A DNA stretch of 64,000 nt from Bacteroidales bacterium. GTDB taxonomy: Bacteria; Bacteroidota; Bacteroidia; Bacteroidales; UBA12077. The notes beneath the pieces were generated by a model. That model searched no databases, was not told where the DNA came from, and was given only the letters and a program-made list of their open reading frames with translations. Position 1 is the stretch's first letter. Each line of letters begins with the position of its first letter. Below, one piece after another: positions 44,863 through 53,728 of the stretch. The stretch covers positions 44,980-108,979 of the forward strand of contig JANQHE010000005.1 in the NCBI GenBank assembly GCA_028282785.1. The letters are read 5' to 3'. Both the position numbers and the translations under genes were made by a program.

Positions 44863-45657
44863 TTAGAAGTTAATTCTTAAATCCAGTTTACGTTCTTTTT
44901 TAATTAGTTCAAGTTTACTTCTGAGAGTGTTCCAAAAATTATGGTTTTTATTAAAAATTGCTTGTTTAATAAGATCATTTCTTTTAGGGAAATATTGGTC
45001 AAATATAGGTTCAATATTTTGCCAATAAACATCTGATTTGTTTAAGATACTCAACCCATAAATCCAGATGGTATCAGCACAAGTTTCTAATAAATTAATG
45101 AGTTCAACAACATCGGTTACATGTGGAATGACAGGACAGATGAGCGCATTTGTTTTTATTCCCAGCTCTTTTAGTTGCATTAGCCCGTTTATTCTGCGTT
45201 CGGTATCAATAGTATTATATTCAAAAAGCTTTCGAATATTATTATCAATAAAAGCAACAGAAATACTTACGGAAGCATTTTCCATGTTTTTTAGTAAATA
45301 CTTGTCACGTATAACTAAATCTGATTTTGTCAAAATGCTTGCTGAGAAGTTTTTCTCTAAAAGTAAATCTAAAACCTTACGTGTTTGAATAAATTGTTTT
45401 TCACATGGTTGATAAGGATCGGTATGGTATCCAAAATAAATTTTTTGAGGAGATACATCTTTCAATTCGTCACTAAGTTTCTCTACAATATTTTTATGGG
45501 TAATAATCCTTTCGCTCCAGTTAGTCTTTGCATATTGGAGGGCATAGCAATAATAACAATAATGAGAACAACCAATATAAGTATCAATTTGGTAATTAAT
45601 ATTTTCTAAACTACAAGGCTTTAGAATTACTCTTTCCGTGCAAGTTTTTATATTCAT
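44863..45657 (-). CDS. Radical SAM protein of the spore photoproduct lyase-like (SPL) family
   Basis: A 264-residue radical SAM protein. The cluster motif is CSHYCYYC (CxxxCxxC, about residues 30-37) in YIGCSHYCYYCYALQYA, as in SPL-family proteins of non-spore formers. Further blocks are HKNIVEKLSDELK, YFGYHTDPYQPCEK and SILTKSDLVIRDKYLL, all typical of the family. The role is not known here; DNA repair is only suggested by the name. It stands alone, 240 bases from the Crp/Fnr gene on the same strand. Confidence 0.87.
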   Translation of the reverse strand: MNIKTCTERVILKPCSLENINYQIDTYIGCSHYCYYCYALQYAKTNWSERIITHKNIVEKLSDELKDVSPQKIYFGYHTDPYQPCEKQFIQTRKVLDLLLEKNFSASILTKSDLVIRDKYLLKNMENASVSISVAFIDNNIRKLFEYNTIDTERRINGLMQLKELGIKTNALICPVIPHVTDVVELINLLETCADTIWIYGLSILNKSDVYWQNIEPIFDQYFPKRNDLIKQAIFNKNHNFWNTLRSKLELIKKERKLDLRINF

Positions 45658-45897
45658 AGCTTAAACAATTTAGTATGTAAATTATCTCGTAATATAAATT
45701 ACAATAATGGTCAATACTAGTTCAGAGCATTTCTTTACGCTTATGAGTAGTTTGAAAATTATAATCCTTACGCTTCTTATTTATATTTTTTTTGGTAAGC
45801 TTTAGATTCTTACTATTTTGTTTTATAGCATATGCAGATTCCACAGTTATCATTAAAAATATGTTCATTTTTATGATTTATTATGTTAATTTAGATG

Positions 45898-46515
45898 TTA
45901 ACAATATATTACTTTTCGGTGCTTTTCATGAACCCGTTTCTTTATTCGACTTAAGGTTTCTGCAGAAACTCCCAAATAAGAAGCGATATATCGTTGAGGA
46001 ACTCGCTGAAATAAACTAGGGTTAGTTTCAAACAGTTTCATAAAACGTTCTTCCGGAGAGAGTGTTACAAAGTATGCGATTTGTTGTTGATATGCTATTA
46101 ATTCACTTTCCTTTCCAAGCCTGGTGATTTGTTCAAACCCGGAAGAATTTCTCATTAATTCGAATACAGCATGCTTATCAATTTGAACCATTATAGTATT
46201 TTCAACGGCATCAAAATTTTTCCGTGTAGGTACTCCATGTTTAGGGCTTTTGTTTGTCCATATAAAATTACCTTCGGGATAGAAAAAAGCCGTTTTATCT
46301 TTTCCCTTCACATTGTAAAATAATCGCACACATCCATCAAGCACGAAATATATATCCTTTATAATTTTACCAGTATTAATAATAGTCTTATTCTTACGGT
46401 AAAACTCGATTTTTACGTACTCCCGAAGGTAATTAATATCTGTTTCACTTAATTTTCTTTGTTGGTTTATTTGTTCAATAAATTTTTCAAACATAACTTT
46501 TTCCATTTTAATCAA
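45898..46515 (-). CDS. Crp/Fnr family transcription regulator
   Basis: About 205 residues. An N-terminal cyclic-nucleotide-type beta-roll spans about residues 25-120 (IINTGKIIKDIYFVLDGCVRLFYN). The C-terminal winged helix has PQRYIASYLGVSAETLSRIKKRV. Its recognition helix carries E-T-L-S-R, the same E-x-x-S-R as E. coli FNR, which reads TTGA half-sites. The N-terminal Cys cluster of FNR is missing, so oxygen is not sensed through an Fe-S cluster of that kind. Four TTGA palindromes upstream in the window are candidate targets. The downstream-encoded partner is a 67-residue protein, 6 bases before its start. Confidence 0.9.
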   Translation of the reverse strand: MIKMEKVMFEKFIEQINQQRKLSETDINYLREYVKIEFYRKNKTIINTGKIIKDIYFVLDGCVRLFYNVKGKDKTAFFYPEGNFIWTNKSPKHGVPTRKNFDAVENTIMVQIDKHAVFELMRNSSGFEQITRLGKESELIAYQQQIAYFVTLSPEERFMKLFETNPSLFQRVPQRYIASYLGVSAETLSRIKKRVHEKHRKVIYC

Positions 46516-46521
46516 TTAATT

Positions 46522-46725
46522 CTACACCAGAATAGGATTAACCGAAATTAATTTCAGATTTAAATCCCTAATAAGATTTAGGATTCCGTGTATGAAGGCT
46601 TCATCTTTTATCTCTCCGGTAAGGATTGTATCATCTCCCTCATAGCTTATTTCCATGCCAACAAACCATTCTTCCCACTTTTTATCAAGGTGTCCTTTAA
46701 TTTTTATTTGTGTTTTACCTTTCAT
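46522..46725 (-). CDS. Small conserved protein, function unknown
   Basis: A 67-residue, soluble, alpha/beta protein: KTQIKIKGHLDKKWEEWF, then GMEISYEGDDTILTGEIKDE and LNLIRDLNLKLISV. I recall close relatives in many Bacteroidota genomes next to Crp/Fnr-type regulators, but no function is known. The ferredoxin-like strand-helix-strand order suggests a small ACT- or antibiotic-monooxygenase-like fold (inferred). It ends 6 bases before the Crp/Fnr start, so both form one transcript. Confidence 0.75.
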   Translation of the reverse strand: MKGKTQIKIKGHLDKKWEEWFVGMEISYEGDDTILTGEIKDEAFIHGILNLIRDLNLKLISVNPILV

Positions 46726-46753
46726 GATTCTAAGATCTAACTACAAATCAAAA

Positions 46754-47023
46754 TTAGGAATGAGTTTTTTTGTATAATTCATCCTTCGGGATGATTTAAA
46801 GGGATGATTTTGGGTCTTTAATGGGGCAAGGCCTTTCGTATGCTCAGTTCTAGCAACCACGACAAGGATCAATTCTTTTTCTGCCAGGGGAAATGATTTC
46901 GAGTTCCAACACATGGCCTTCTTGAATAACCTCTTCAACAAAGTCCTCTATTAAAGCTCGCGTATTGGATTTTCCATCATGCGGACTACCAATAAGCGTT
47001 AATATCTTAAATGTTTTTTTCAT
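46754..47023 (-). pseudogene. Truncated NADPH-dependent FMN reductase/flavodoxin-family gene
   Basis: One frame of 90 codons with three internal stops. It begins KKTFKILTLIGSPHDGKSNT, the FMN-binding start of the NAD(P)H-dependent FMN reductase family. It continues to DPCRGC, stop, N, stop, AYERPCPIKDPKSSL, stop, IIPKDELYKKTHS. The CRGC...CPIKD block is the family's cysteine motif, here broken by TAG and TGA. More than half of the normal about 190 residues are missing after it. Clearly non-functional. Confidence 0.75.
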
Positions 47024-47149
47024 GATAATATGGCTTTTATTCGATTCGAAATCTGATTTCATAATCAAAAATCCATGTCATCCATCATAAAAAAACATTC
47101 TCCTAAAGGACGCGAAAGATGATTTTAACAGTATATCGATATTATGATT

Positions 47150-49798
47150 TTATAAGATTCCTTTTTCTTTTGCTTTTACAACAGCTTCATTTCTGTTTTT
47201 TGCTTCAAGTTTTAGGAGAATATTCCTTACGTGTGTTTTTACTGTTGTAATTGAAATATATAGTTCATTAGCGACTTCCTGGTTTGATAAGTTCTTAGCA
47301 ATAAGTTTAAGAGTGTCTAATTCTCTGTCACTTAGGAGCTTTTCTGAAATGATTTTTTGTGTTTTTCTTTCTTTTAAGAATGCCTCCAATAAATCCTGAA
47401 GATATCCATTATTTATTGAATTAAGTAATTCGGTTGATTTAGTATCTTTTTCTTTTTTAATCTTTTTTAAAATGGCCTCTATTTCTTCTCCTTCATTAAT
47501 ATATGTCCTTATTAGTGCTTCATTTTGTGTAAGCCTTATTGCCTTAAGAACAGATTTAATAGCATCATTTTGTTTATTTCTCCTATAAAAGGCTTTAGCT
47601 TTTAGTAGTTCAACCTCCGTAAGTAGTTCGTTTGCATGATCATTTTCTAAACCAATTGAAAGTTTCTGAAGTAACTCAAAAACTTCTTCGTATCTTCTTT
47701 GTTCAAGTTTATAGCGAGCTATGGATACATTATAAAAATATGTTTCAAATGCATGGTTCTTATCTGAGCTTATTTTTTGTTTAAAGAGGAAATCTAATTT
47801 ATCCAAATTTCCTGTTAAAATATATAACTTGCTTTTTAACGAATATGCCAGCACATATAACCATTGTGCTACTTTTTTATTCAGGATGGATTCTAAATCT
47901 TCAATTACTTGTAAAGCTTTATAATAATCTCCGGATTTATAATAAGCTTCTGCATATAGTAAAGCACTATATCCTTTAAAAGAAATACTAGTTGCCTTTT
48001 GAGATAATTCATATCCTTTCTGTGCGTTCCGTATTCCTTCCTCCACGTTGTTTTGTTCAACTTGTATAAATCCAATTAACGAATATAAGATAGATGATAG
48101 GATGCCTATTCTAAATCTCTCAACGGTTGTATCGGCATAAAATGGTTCTAATAAATCTTTACATATTTTGTAAGCCTCATTATATCTTCCTTCCAGCCTT
48201 AATGCATAAGCAGTTTTTGATTCGGAAACCAGATTCAAATACAAATTATTAATTTTTGAAACATTTTCTCTGGCCCTTTGTAATGATTGGATGCATTCAC
48301 CTAATTCAAATCTTAATAGGTGCGATTCTCCATGAGATATATTTGCCCAGGAGTTCCATAAAATATCATCTTCTGAGATGTTTTGGGTTGCTAATTCCGA
48401 ATATTTAAATGCGGATTCAACATCACCGGAAAACACCTTAAGCAAGTTTAAAGTCTCATATATTTTTCCTAAAAGATTTTTATCTTTTGTTTGACCTAAA
48501 ATTTTAAACAGGTAATTTTCGGCTATTTCAAGTTTTCCATAAACAGTTAGAGCCCATGAATAAATAACGCAGAAGTGTTTATGTGCAATAATATCCTCTT
48601 CCGTAAATAAGCTACCAAATTTCAATATGGTGGCGTATTGTGAAGTTTCCCAAAGTTGTTCAATTATTCCTCCGATAAGGTTCATAGCTTTTTGCGAATT
48701 CCCGGCTTTTATTGAGTGTTCGATGGCAAATAGGGGTAGCTTGTTATTTTCGAACCATAAACTTGCTTTATTATGTAATTCGGGAATTTTCTTTTTATAT
48801 CTTATAACTAATCTTTGTAGAAGCAGATCTGAAAATAGATGATGATACCTAAACCATTTTCTTTCATTATCCAAAGGAATTATAAACATATTGCTTTTTT
48901 CAAGCGATTCCAAAAACAGTTGGCTATTATCCTTACCTAATATTGAATCACAAAGCGAACCAGACATTTTTTCAAGAATGGATGTACAAAGCAAAAACTG
49001 CCTCATCTCATCATTCTGAATATTCAGAATTTCTTCCATGAGATAATCCATGATGTATCTATTATCTCCTGCAATTTGTTCAATATAAGCTGAAATATCA
49101 TTTTGGCCCTGAAAAGTTAAAGCCGTTAGTCGTAGGCCCGCTATCCAACCTTCCGTCTTGGATTCAAGTAAATCAATATCTTTATTGTTTAAACTTAACC
49201 TTAGTTTTTTATTAAACAATTCATTAATATCGTTTTTTGAGAAATTTAAATCTGAAGATCTGATTTCGGTTAATTCATTTTGGCTTCTTAATCGGGCAAA
49301 TGGAAGTGGAGGATCTGACCTTGTTGAAATTACGATATGAAAATGCTTTGGTTTATAGTCAATTAAAAAAGAAACCAAGTCATGGATTTGTTTGTTCTGT
49401 ACTAAATGAAAATCGTCAAGTACCAGTAATAAGTGATGTCCTGCTTGTAAAAGATCATTTATAAATAATTCTAAGATATAATCTAAACCAGCTGTACCAG
49501 GAGAATTTAAAAGTTCCAGGGAATTTTTCCCGATATTAGCTTGTGTTTTTTGAATTCCATAAATAATAAATGAAAGAAATTCGTTAGGGTCATTATCCCT
49601 TTCATCAATTGAAAACCAGGCTGTTGGTATTTTACTTTTATTTACCCAATCACTAATAAGCGTTGTTTTTCCATATCCTGCAGTGGCCGATACCAAAATA
49701 AGTTTTCTTTTTAATCCTTCATCAAGTTTCTCGAAAAGGCCTGAGCGATGAATGATGTTTTCTCCGGTTTGCGGAATATATAGTTTCGTGAGAAGCAT
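47150..49798 (-). CDS. MalT-like LuxR-family ATP-dependent transcription activator
   Basis: About 882 residues, a large STAND-type regulator. The ATPase part begins with Walker A SATAGYGKTTLISDW (about residues 38-52), with the DDFHLV Walker B region and the ISTRSDPPLPFARLR sensor block. TPR-like helices fill about residues 350-790. The C-terminus is a LuxR HTH: LSDRELDTLKLIAKNLSNQEVA...TTVKTHVRNILLKL. In MalT-type proteins ATP and a small inducer drive oligomerisation. I chose ATG 49,798 (MLLTKLYIP, the usual start of the family). It is divergent from an AraC gene, and the inducer is unknown. Confidence 0.9.
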   Translation of the reverse strand: MLLTKLYIPQTGENIIHRSGLFEKLDEGLKRKLILVSATAGYGKTTLISDWVNKSKIPTAWFSIDERDNDPNEFLSFIIYGIQKTQANIGKNSLELLNSPGTAGLDYILELFINDLLQAGHHLLLVLDDFHLVQNKQIHDLVSFLIDYKPKHFHIVISTRSDPPLPFARLRSQNELTEIRSSDLNFSKNDINELFNKKLRLSLNNKDIDLLESKTEGWIAGLRLTALTFQGQNDISAYIEQIAGDNRYIMDYLMEEILNIQNDEMRQFLLCTSILEKMSGSLCDSILGKDNSQLFLESLEKSNMFIIPLDNERKWFRYHHLFSDLLLQRLVIRYKKKIPELHNKASLWFENNKLPLFAIEHSIKAGNSQKAMNLIGGIIEQLWETSQYATILKFGSLFTEEDIIAHKHFCVIYSWALTVYGKLEIAENYLFKILGQTKDKNLLGKIYETLNLLKVFSGDVESAFKYSELATQNISEDDILWNSWANISHGESHLLRFELGECIQSLQRARENVSKINNLYLNLVSESKTAYALRLEGRYNEAYKICKDLLEPFYADTTVERFRIGILSSILYSLIGFIQVEQNNVEEGIRNAQKGYELSQKATSISFKGYSALLYAEAYYKSGDYYKALQVIEDLESILNKKVAQWLYVLAYSLKSKLYILTGNLDKLDFLFKQKISSDKNHAFETYFYNVSIARYKLEQRRYEEVFELLQKLSIGLENDHANELLTEVELLKAKAFYRRNKQNDAIKSVLKAIRLTQNEALIRTYINEGEEIEAILKKIKKEKDTKSTELLNSINNGYLQDLLEAFLKERKTQKIISEKLLSDRELDTLKLIAKNLSNQEVANELYISITTVKTHVRNILLKLEAKNRNEAVVKAKEKGIL

Positions 49799-49965
49799 AT
49801 CGCAAATTAAGGAAAAAATAGAATCAATAACTTTAAATACATCAATATTATATAACATTAATCAGGTTAATTTGAATCTTAACGATTCCCAAAGAAGATA
49901 CCTGAAGAAAAATAACTAATAAGATTTCTTATATTTGGTTACAAGGTTTAACTTTTTGGTCTGAA

Positions 49966-50778
49966 ATGATTACCCAGTATTACATACCATCTAAATTACA
50001 AGGAATTGTAAAGTATATTCTGGAACGCAGAATGGATAAACCGGGGCAATTTACTTTCTTTCCAAACTGGGAGTGTGAGATTTTATTGAGAATTGAAGAT
50101 AGTAAAGAGATTACGATTACAAGTTCGGATATTACATTTGAAAGTAAAATAATGGCAGATCATTTTTGCTTTATAACCGGACTAACAACTGCTCCTGCTT
50201 ATGTAAAATATGAAAAACTAAATTATATAAGCGTTGTAATGAATCCAATTGCTTTAAAGACTTTATTTAGGATACCTGCTCACGAATTAAATAATATTGC
50301 GATTATTGGTAAAGATTATATTCCTAATTTAAACGAAACAGAAGACCGGTTAAATAACTTACCTAATTTCTATGATAAAGCTAAATGGCTCGAAGAAAAT
50401 ATTATAAACTGGGTTAACGAATCTGCGGAATTAAAAACAGCGATTGGGATCTACAACTTGTTAGTTAAAATTTCTAATGAAAATTATTCATATTCTTCCA
50501 AACAGGTTGAGGAAATGTTAGGTTACTCAAAAACTCAAAGCTTTAGGATATTTAATGAATGGTTTGGATTATCTATTTCGAAATTTCAAAAGTTAATGAA
50601 ATTTATAAATACGGTTGAACACATCCATAAATCAAATGATTCTTTAACCCAAATCGGATTTGATTTAGGATATTACGACCAGGCTCACTTTATTAGGATA
50701 TTTAAGGAATTTACCGGTATTACTCCCAAACAATACCTAAAGCTTAAAACCGACACTCCGGGTATCTTTCCAATTTAA
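49966..50778 (+). CDS. AraC family transcription regulator
   Basis: A 270-residue regulator. The N-terminal 170 residues are a beta-rich sensor-like domain (PGQFTFFPNWECEILLRIED) of the kind found in Bacteroidota with no known ligand. The C-terminal AraC double HTH has FNEWFGLSISKFQKLMKFI and LTQIGFDLGYYDQAHFIRIFKEFTGITPKQYL. The two membrane proteins 80 bases downstream may be its targets. It is divergent from the MalT-like gene. Confidence 0.9.
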   Translation: MITQYYIPSKLQGIVKYILERRMDKPGQFTFFPNWECEILLRIEDSKEITITSSDITFESKIMADHFCFITGLTTAPAYVKYEKLNYISVVMNPIALKTLFRIPAHELNNIAIIGKDYIPNLNETEDRLNNLPNFYDKAKWLEENIINWVNESAELKTAIGIYNLLVKISNENYSYSSKQVEEMLGYSKTQSFRIFNEWFGLSISKFQKLMKFINTVEHIHKSNDSLTQIGFDLGYYDQAHFIRIFKEFTGITPKQYLKLKTDTPGIFPI

Positions 50779-50859
50779 TGGAACATTTGTACAATTTTTG
50801 ATTTTTCAGACTCCATACTTTTGCACAAGATTTAACTACCTAAATTAATAGGAATAAAG

Positions 50860-51081
50860 ATGGAAAATAAAAAAATATCCAATTGGAAAAGAGCTATAGC
50901 AATTATTTTATATGCTTTAGCTATGATTTGTATTCTAACTACGGTTTGGGAACTGTATAAAGGGCGTCTAACATTTCGGTCTGCTGAATTATGGGGAGCA
51001 ATAGCATTTCATGCTGTTACAGCTATGATCGCAAGTGCATTAATACAAAAAAAAGAATTAATAACTAAAAAAGAAATTTAA
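50860..51081 (+). CDS. Small two-helix membrane protein A
   Basis: A 73-residue protein with helices at about residues 10-30 and 45-63. The loop between them reads TTVWELYKGRLTFRSAELWG. The next gene encodes a similar protein (VVELFKGTINLKH...FHVITAIIG against WELYKGRLTFRS...FHAVTAMIA), so the two are tandem paralogues. Function unknown. The gap to the next gene is 2 bases, and the AraC gene lies 81 bases upstream. Confidence 0.7.
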   Translation: MENKKISNWKRAIAIILYALAMICILTTVWELYKGRLTFRSAELWGAIAFHAVTAMIASALIQKKELITKKEI

Positions 51082-51083
51082 CT

Positions 51084-51275
51084 ATGAACTGGTGGATTAT
51101 AAGTGCTATAATATTAATGGTAATTTCGGTAGTCTGTGCTATTACTAATGTAGTTGAATTATTTAAAGGAACCATAAACTTAAAACATAAATCATTTACC
51201 GGAGGAACCGTATTCCATGTGATAACTGCAATTATAGGAATTCTTCTTTTATTGAAAGGAATTCAGGGCATTTAA
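51084..51275 (+). CDS. Small two-helix membrane protein B (paralogue of A)
   Basis: A 63-residue protein with helices at about 4-24 and 41-60. It shares the ELxKG motif and the FHxxTAxI motif with protein A directly upstream, so it arose by gene duplication. It starts 2 bases after A, so the two are translated together and may form a heteromer. No function is known. Confidence 0.7.
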   Translation: MNWWIISAIILMVISVVCAITNVVELFKGTINLKHKSFTGGTVFHVITAIIGILLLLKGIQGI

Positions 51276-51585
51276 AATAACATTATGTACTAAACAACAA
51301 TTTTTATCGTGAACTTTAATAATCTTCGGATTAATTATTTGTTCCGATTCTTTTATTTTAATTGGTCATCTTAACCGGTCCAGATGGAAAAAACAAGGTG
51401 ATAGGTAAAGGTGAAAAATGGAGATAATTTGCATTCTAAATTAACTAATGGTGCGATTGTTGAAGATTGGATATTTTTCTTTCCAAATATAATTTTAGAA
51501 ATTGTTGGTATGATGATAACAAAAAAATAGGAGTATTTCTTTTCCTTTGTATCAGGAAAGGTTAAATTTTAAATATATTCTTGAA
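51276..51585. other. Intergenic region with a short coding-like scrap
   Basis: No full gene. A plus-strand stretch ending at about 51,530 reads NIILEIVGMMITKK, one hydrophobic segment, but no start or domain can be named. A TTG at 51,547 could extend the AraC gene upstream, but ATG 51,586 is preferred. Confidence 0.35.
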
Positions 51586-52704
51586 ATGCATAAATCTTTG
51601 TTAATGGTTGGAGCGGCCCAGGCAATGTTCTTTGCAGTTTTACTATTTAAAAAGAGGCCGGGAACTAAAGCGGATTTTGTCTTGGCACTGTGGTTAATTT
51701 CCCTGTGTATTCATCTTGTAATTTTCTATTTAATTCTGCACTATCCCGTAAGGTATTATTTTTTAGGTTTTATAGATGCAACATTATTACCCATGTCAGG
51801 TATATGGATGTTCATATATACAAAAACTTTGACAACACCCACGGGCAAATTTAACTATAAATGGATTTTACATTTTTTTTCACTATTGCCGGCAAACTTT
51901 ACCTTAATTCCTTTTTATATAAGCGGTAAAGAAAAACAAATTCAATTTATCCAGAACTTGTCGGGTTTTAATGAGCTTTTAATTTTAGGAGTCATTACTA
52001 ATTTTATTGTTTTTTTCGCCTATGTAGCCGCTTCTTATTTTGAATTAAAAAGACATAAAAAAAGAATTCGTTTTACGTTTAGTTATGATCACCAAATCGA
52101 TTTAAACTGGCTCATCAATTTGGTTTATGCTTTAATGTTAATGGGAATATTAGTGGTGGCATTGGTTCCTTTTTTAATATCGAACAGGTATTACTTTTTA
52201 GAAATAGATTTGTATTTATATCTTCTGCAGGTTGTATTTATTTTTATCCTGGGATATTGGGGTTTTAATCAAGGGAAAATATTTCAATATTCTAATCAAC
52301 TGCCACAGGAAAAAAATAAAGATGAAGAGATAAAAGGTAATTTGCAATTTGAAGATAAGCTAGCAAGGGAGCTTCATACTTTTATGGTGAGTAACAAACC
52401 TTATTTAAATTCAAAACTCACATTATATGATTTGGCTTCTTCTTTAAACTGGTCAAGCTATAATCTTTCAAATCATTTAAATAAATTTCAGAATATTAAT
52501 TTTTATGAGTTTATAAATAATTATCGTGTTCAGGAAGTTAAAAGAAAACTAAAAGAGGATCATAATAAGTTTACAATCTTAGCAATAGCATTTGATTGTG
52601 GCTTTAATTCAAAAGCCTCCTTTAACCGTATTTTTAAAGACGCAACCGGTTTTACGCCTACCGAATATATAAATAACTCTCTTAACAGTAAGGGACGGGC
52701 TTAA
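51586..52704 (+). CDS. Membrane-bound AraC family regulator
   Basis: About 372 residues. The N-terminal part has seven to eight membrane helices (about residues 5-240), a 7TM-like sensor unit common in Bacteroidota. The C-terminal AraC domain (about 270-365) has LTLYDLASSLNWSSYNLSNHLNKF and ILAIAFDCGFNSKASFNRIFKDATGFTPTEYI. It may sense a signal in the membrane and switch genes nearby. The operon 52,847-55,409 starts 140 bases downstream and is a likely target. Confidence 0.87.
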   Translation: MHKSLLMVGAAQAMFFAVLLFKKRPGTKADFVLALWLISLCIHLVIFYLILHYPVRYYFLGFIDATLLPMSGIWMFIYTKTLTTPTGKFNYKWILHFFSLLPANFTLIPFYISGKEKQIQFIQNLSGFNELLILGVITNFIVFFAYVAASYFELKRHKKRIRFTFSYDHQIDLNWLINLVYALMLMGILVVALVPFLISNRYYFLEIDLYLYLLQVVFIFILGYWGFNQGKIFQYSNQLPQEKNKDEEIKGNLQFEDKLARELHTFMVSNKPYLNSKLTLYDLASSLNWSSYNLSNHLNKFQNINFYEFINNYRVQEVKRKLKEDHNKFTILAIAFDCGFNSKASFNRIFKDATGFTPTEYINNSLNSKGRA

Positions 52705-52754
52705 TGAATGTTCTTATAAATGTTTCATGATTAGTGTTTTATGTTTTAGTGATA

Positions 52755-52787
52755 CGTCTCAATAAGTAGCTAAGGTTTTATGAGACG
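52755..52787. promoter_or_regulatory. Inverted repeat before the ATC-hydrolase-like operon
   Basis: CGTCTCA / TGAGACG, a perfect 7-bp inverted repeat with a 19-base spacer, 60 bases before the first gene. Candidate site for the AraC or TetR regulators that flank the operon, or a weak terminator of the AraC gene. Confidence 0.4.
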
Positions 52788-52846
52788 ATGGATATAGAAT
52801 CCAACTATAATTTAGCCGGTAAATTTAAAATCAATGCAAAATTATT

Positions 52847-53713
52847 ATGATCATGAAAACAAATGTTAAAACAGGAAATTTTAAGGTAGATGAAAAGTTC
52901 GTTAAAGAATTAAAAGATTCACCCAAAGAATTTCAGGAAAAGGCAAATACAAAAGCTCGTATCAAAATGAAGAATTTCCGGTTTTCTATCTCTGAATACT
53001 ATTATTGGCTAAAAGCAGAAATAGGTGCCGGGCTGGCTTTTAATATTCTCGTTAAATCCTGGCTTTGGGACCTGATATTCAATAAGCCAAAATGGAAACC
53101 GGAGCTTTTTAAAGTTGAAAACAAAACCGATGGAAGAATTTGGAAAAATGCTTTTAATAAAGATGTTGTTCCACTTTTAACTGTTAATAGGAATTTATTA
53201 AAAAAGTTTGGTAAAGAAAGGGCAGATCAGGTTATGGTAAGGTTTATAATGCCTCTTGGCTTACAATATCACTTTTACTGTTTTAAACCTATCCCGAATA
53301 TTTCACATATTGACCAATTCAGGCAGCAAATGGCAGATTACTTAGGTGAAGGAAAAACCATGCGTAATAAGGTATGGGTATCTAAAGATGGCAAAGAAGT
53401 CAGGTATTATTATACGAAATGCATGCATATTCAGATTATGAAGGCTTATGGTATGGAAGCTGCTGCGCAGGCAAGTTGTATGATAGATCATGTAACTTTT
53501 GATAAACGTATTCCAACACTTAAGTTTAAACGTACCAAAACTCTTTCCCTGGGAGATAGTTGTTGCGACCATAGATTTTCAATTAGAGATTATGGCGATA
53601 ATGAAACACCTTACGATCATTATGAAGATGCACACAGGTGTTGTTTTGATGCATACAACGAAATTTTAAGGCTTGAGGAAAAGTTTGAAAAATATGGACC
53701 GGGATTAAGATAA
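52847..53713 (+). CDS. L-2-amino-thiazoline-4-carboxylate hydrolase-like protein
   Basis: A 288-residue protein whose C-terminal half fits the ATC hydrolase family: the Cys in AQASCMIDHVTFDKRI, then RTKTLSLGDSCCDHRF with two adjacent Cys and His/Arg. The true enzyme opens the thiazoline ring in the route to L-cysteine. Here the N-terminal half is unusual (Lys-rich), and the tail has further Cys (HRCCFDAYNEILRLEE), so the substrate may differ. An in-frame ATG two codons on (52,853) could be the real start. It heads a three-gene unit with a saccharopine-dehydrogenase-like gene (15-base gap) and a TetR gene. Confidence 0.6.
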   Translation: MIMKTNVKTGNFKVDEKFVKELKDSPKEFQEKANTKARIKMKNFRFSISEYYYWLKAEIGAGLAFNILVKSWLWDLIFNKPKWKPELFKVENKTDGRIWKNAFNKDVVPLLTVNRNLLKKFGKERADQVMVRFIMPLGLQYHFYCFKPIPNISHIDQFRQQMADYLGEGKTMRNKVWVSKDGKEVRYYYTKCMHIQIMKAYGMEAAAQASCMIDHVTFDKRIPTLKFKRTKTLSLGDSCCDHRFSIRDYGDNETPYDHYEDAHRCCFDAYNEILRLEEKFEKYGPGLR

Positions 53714-53728
53714 ATGGGATAGATAAAC

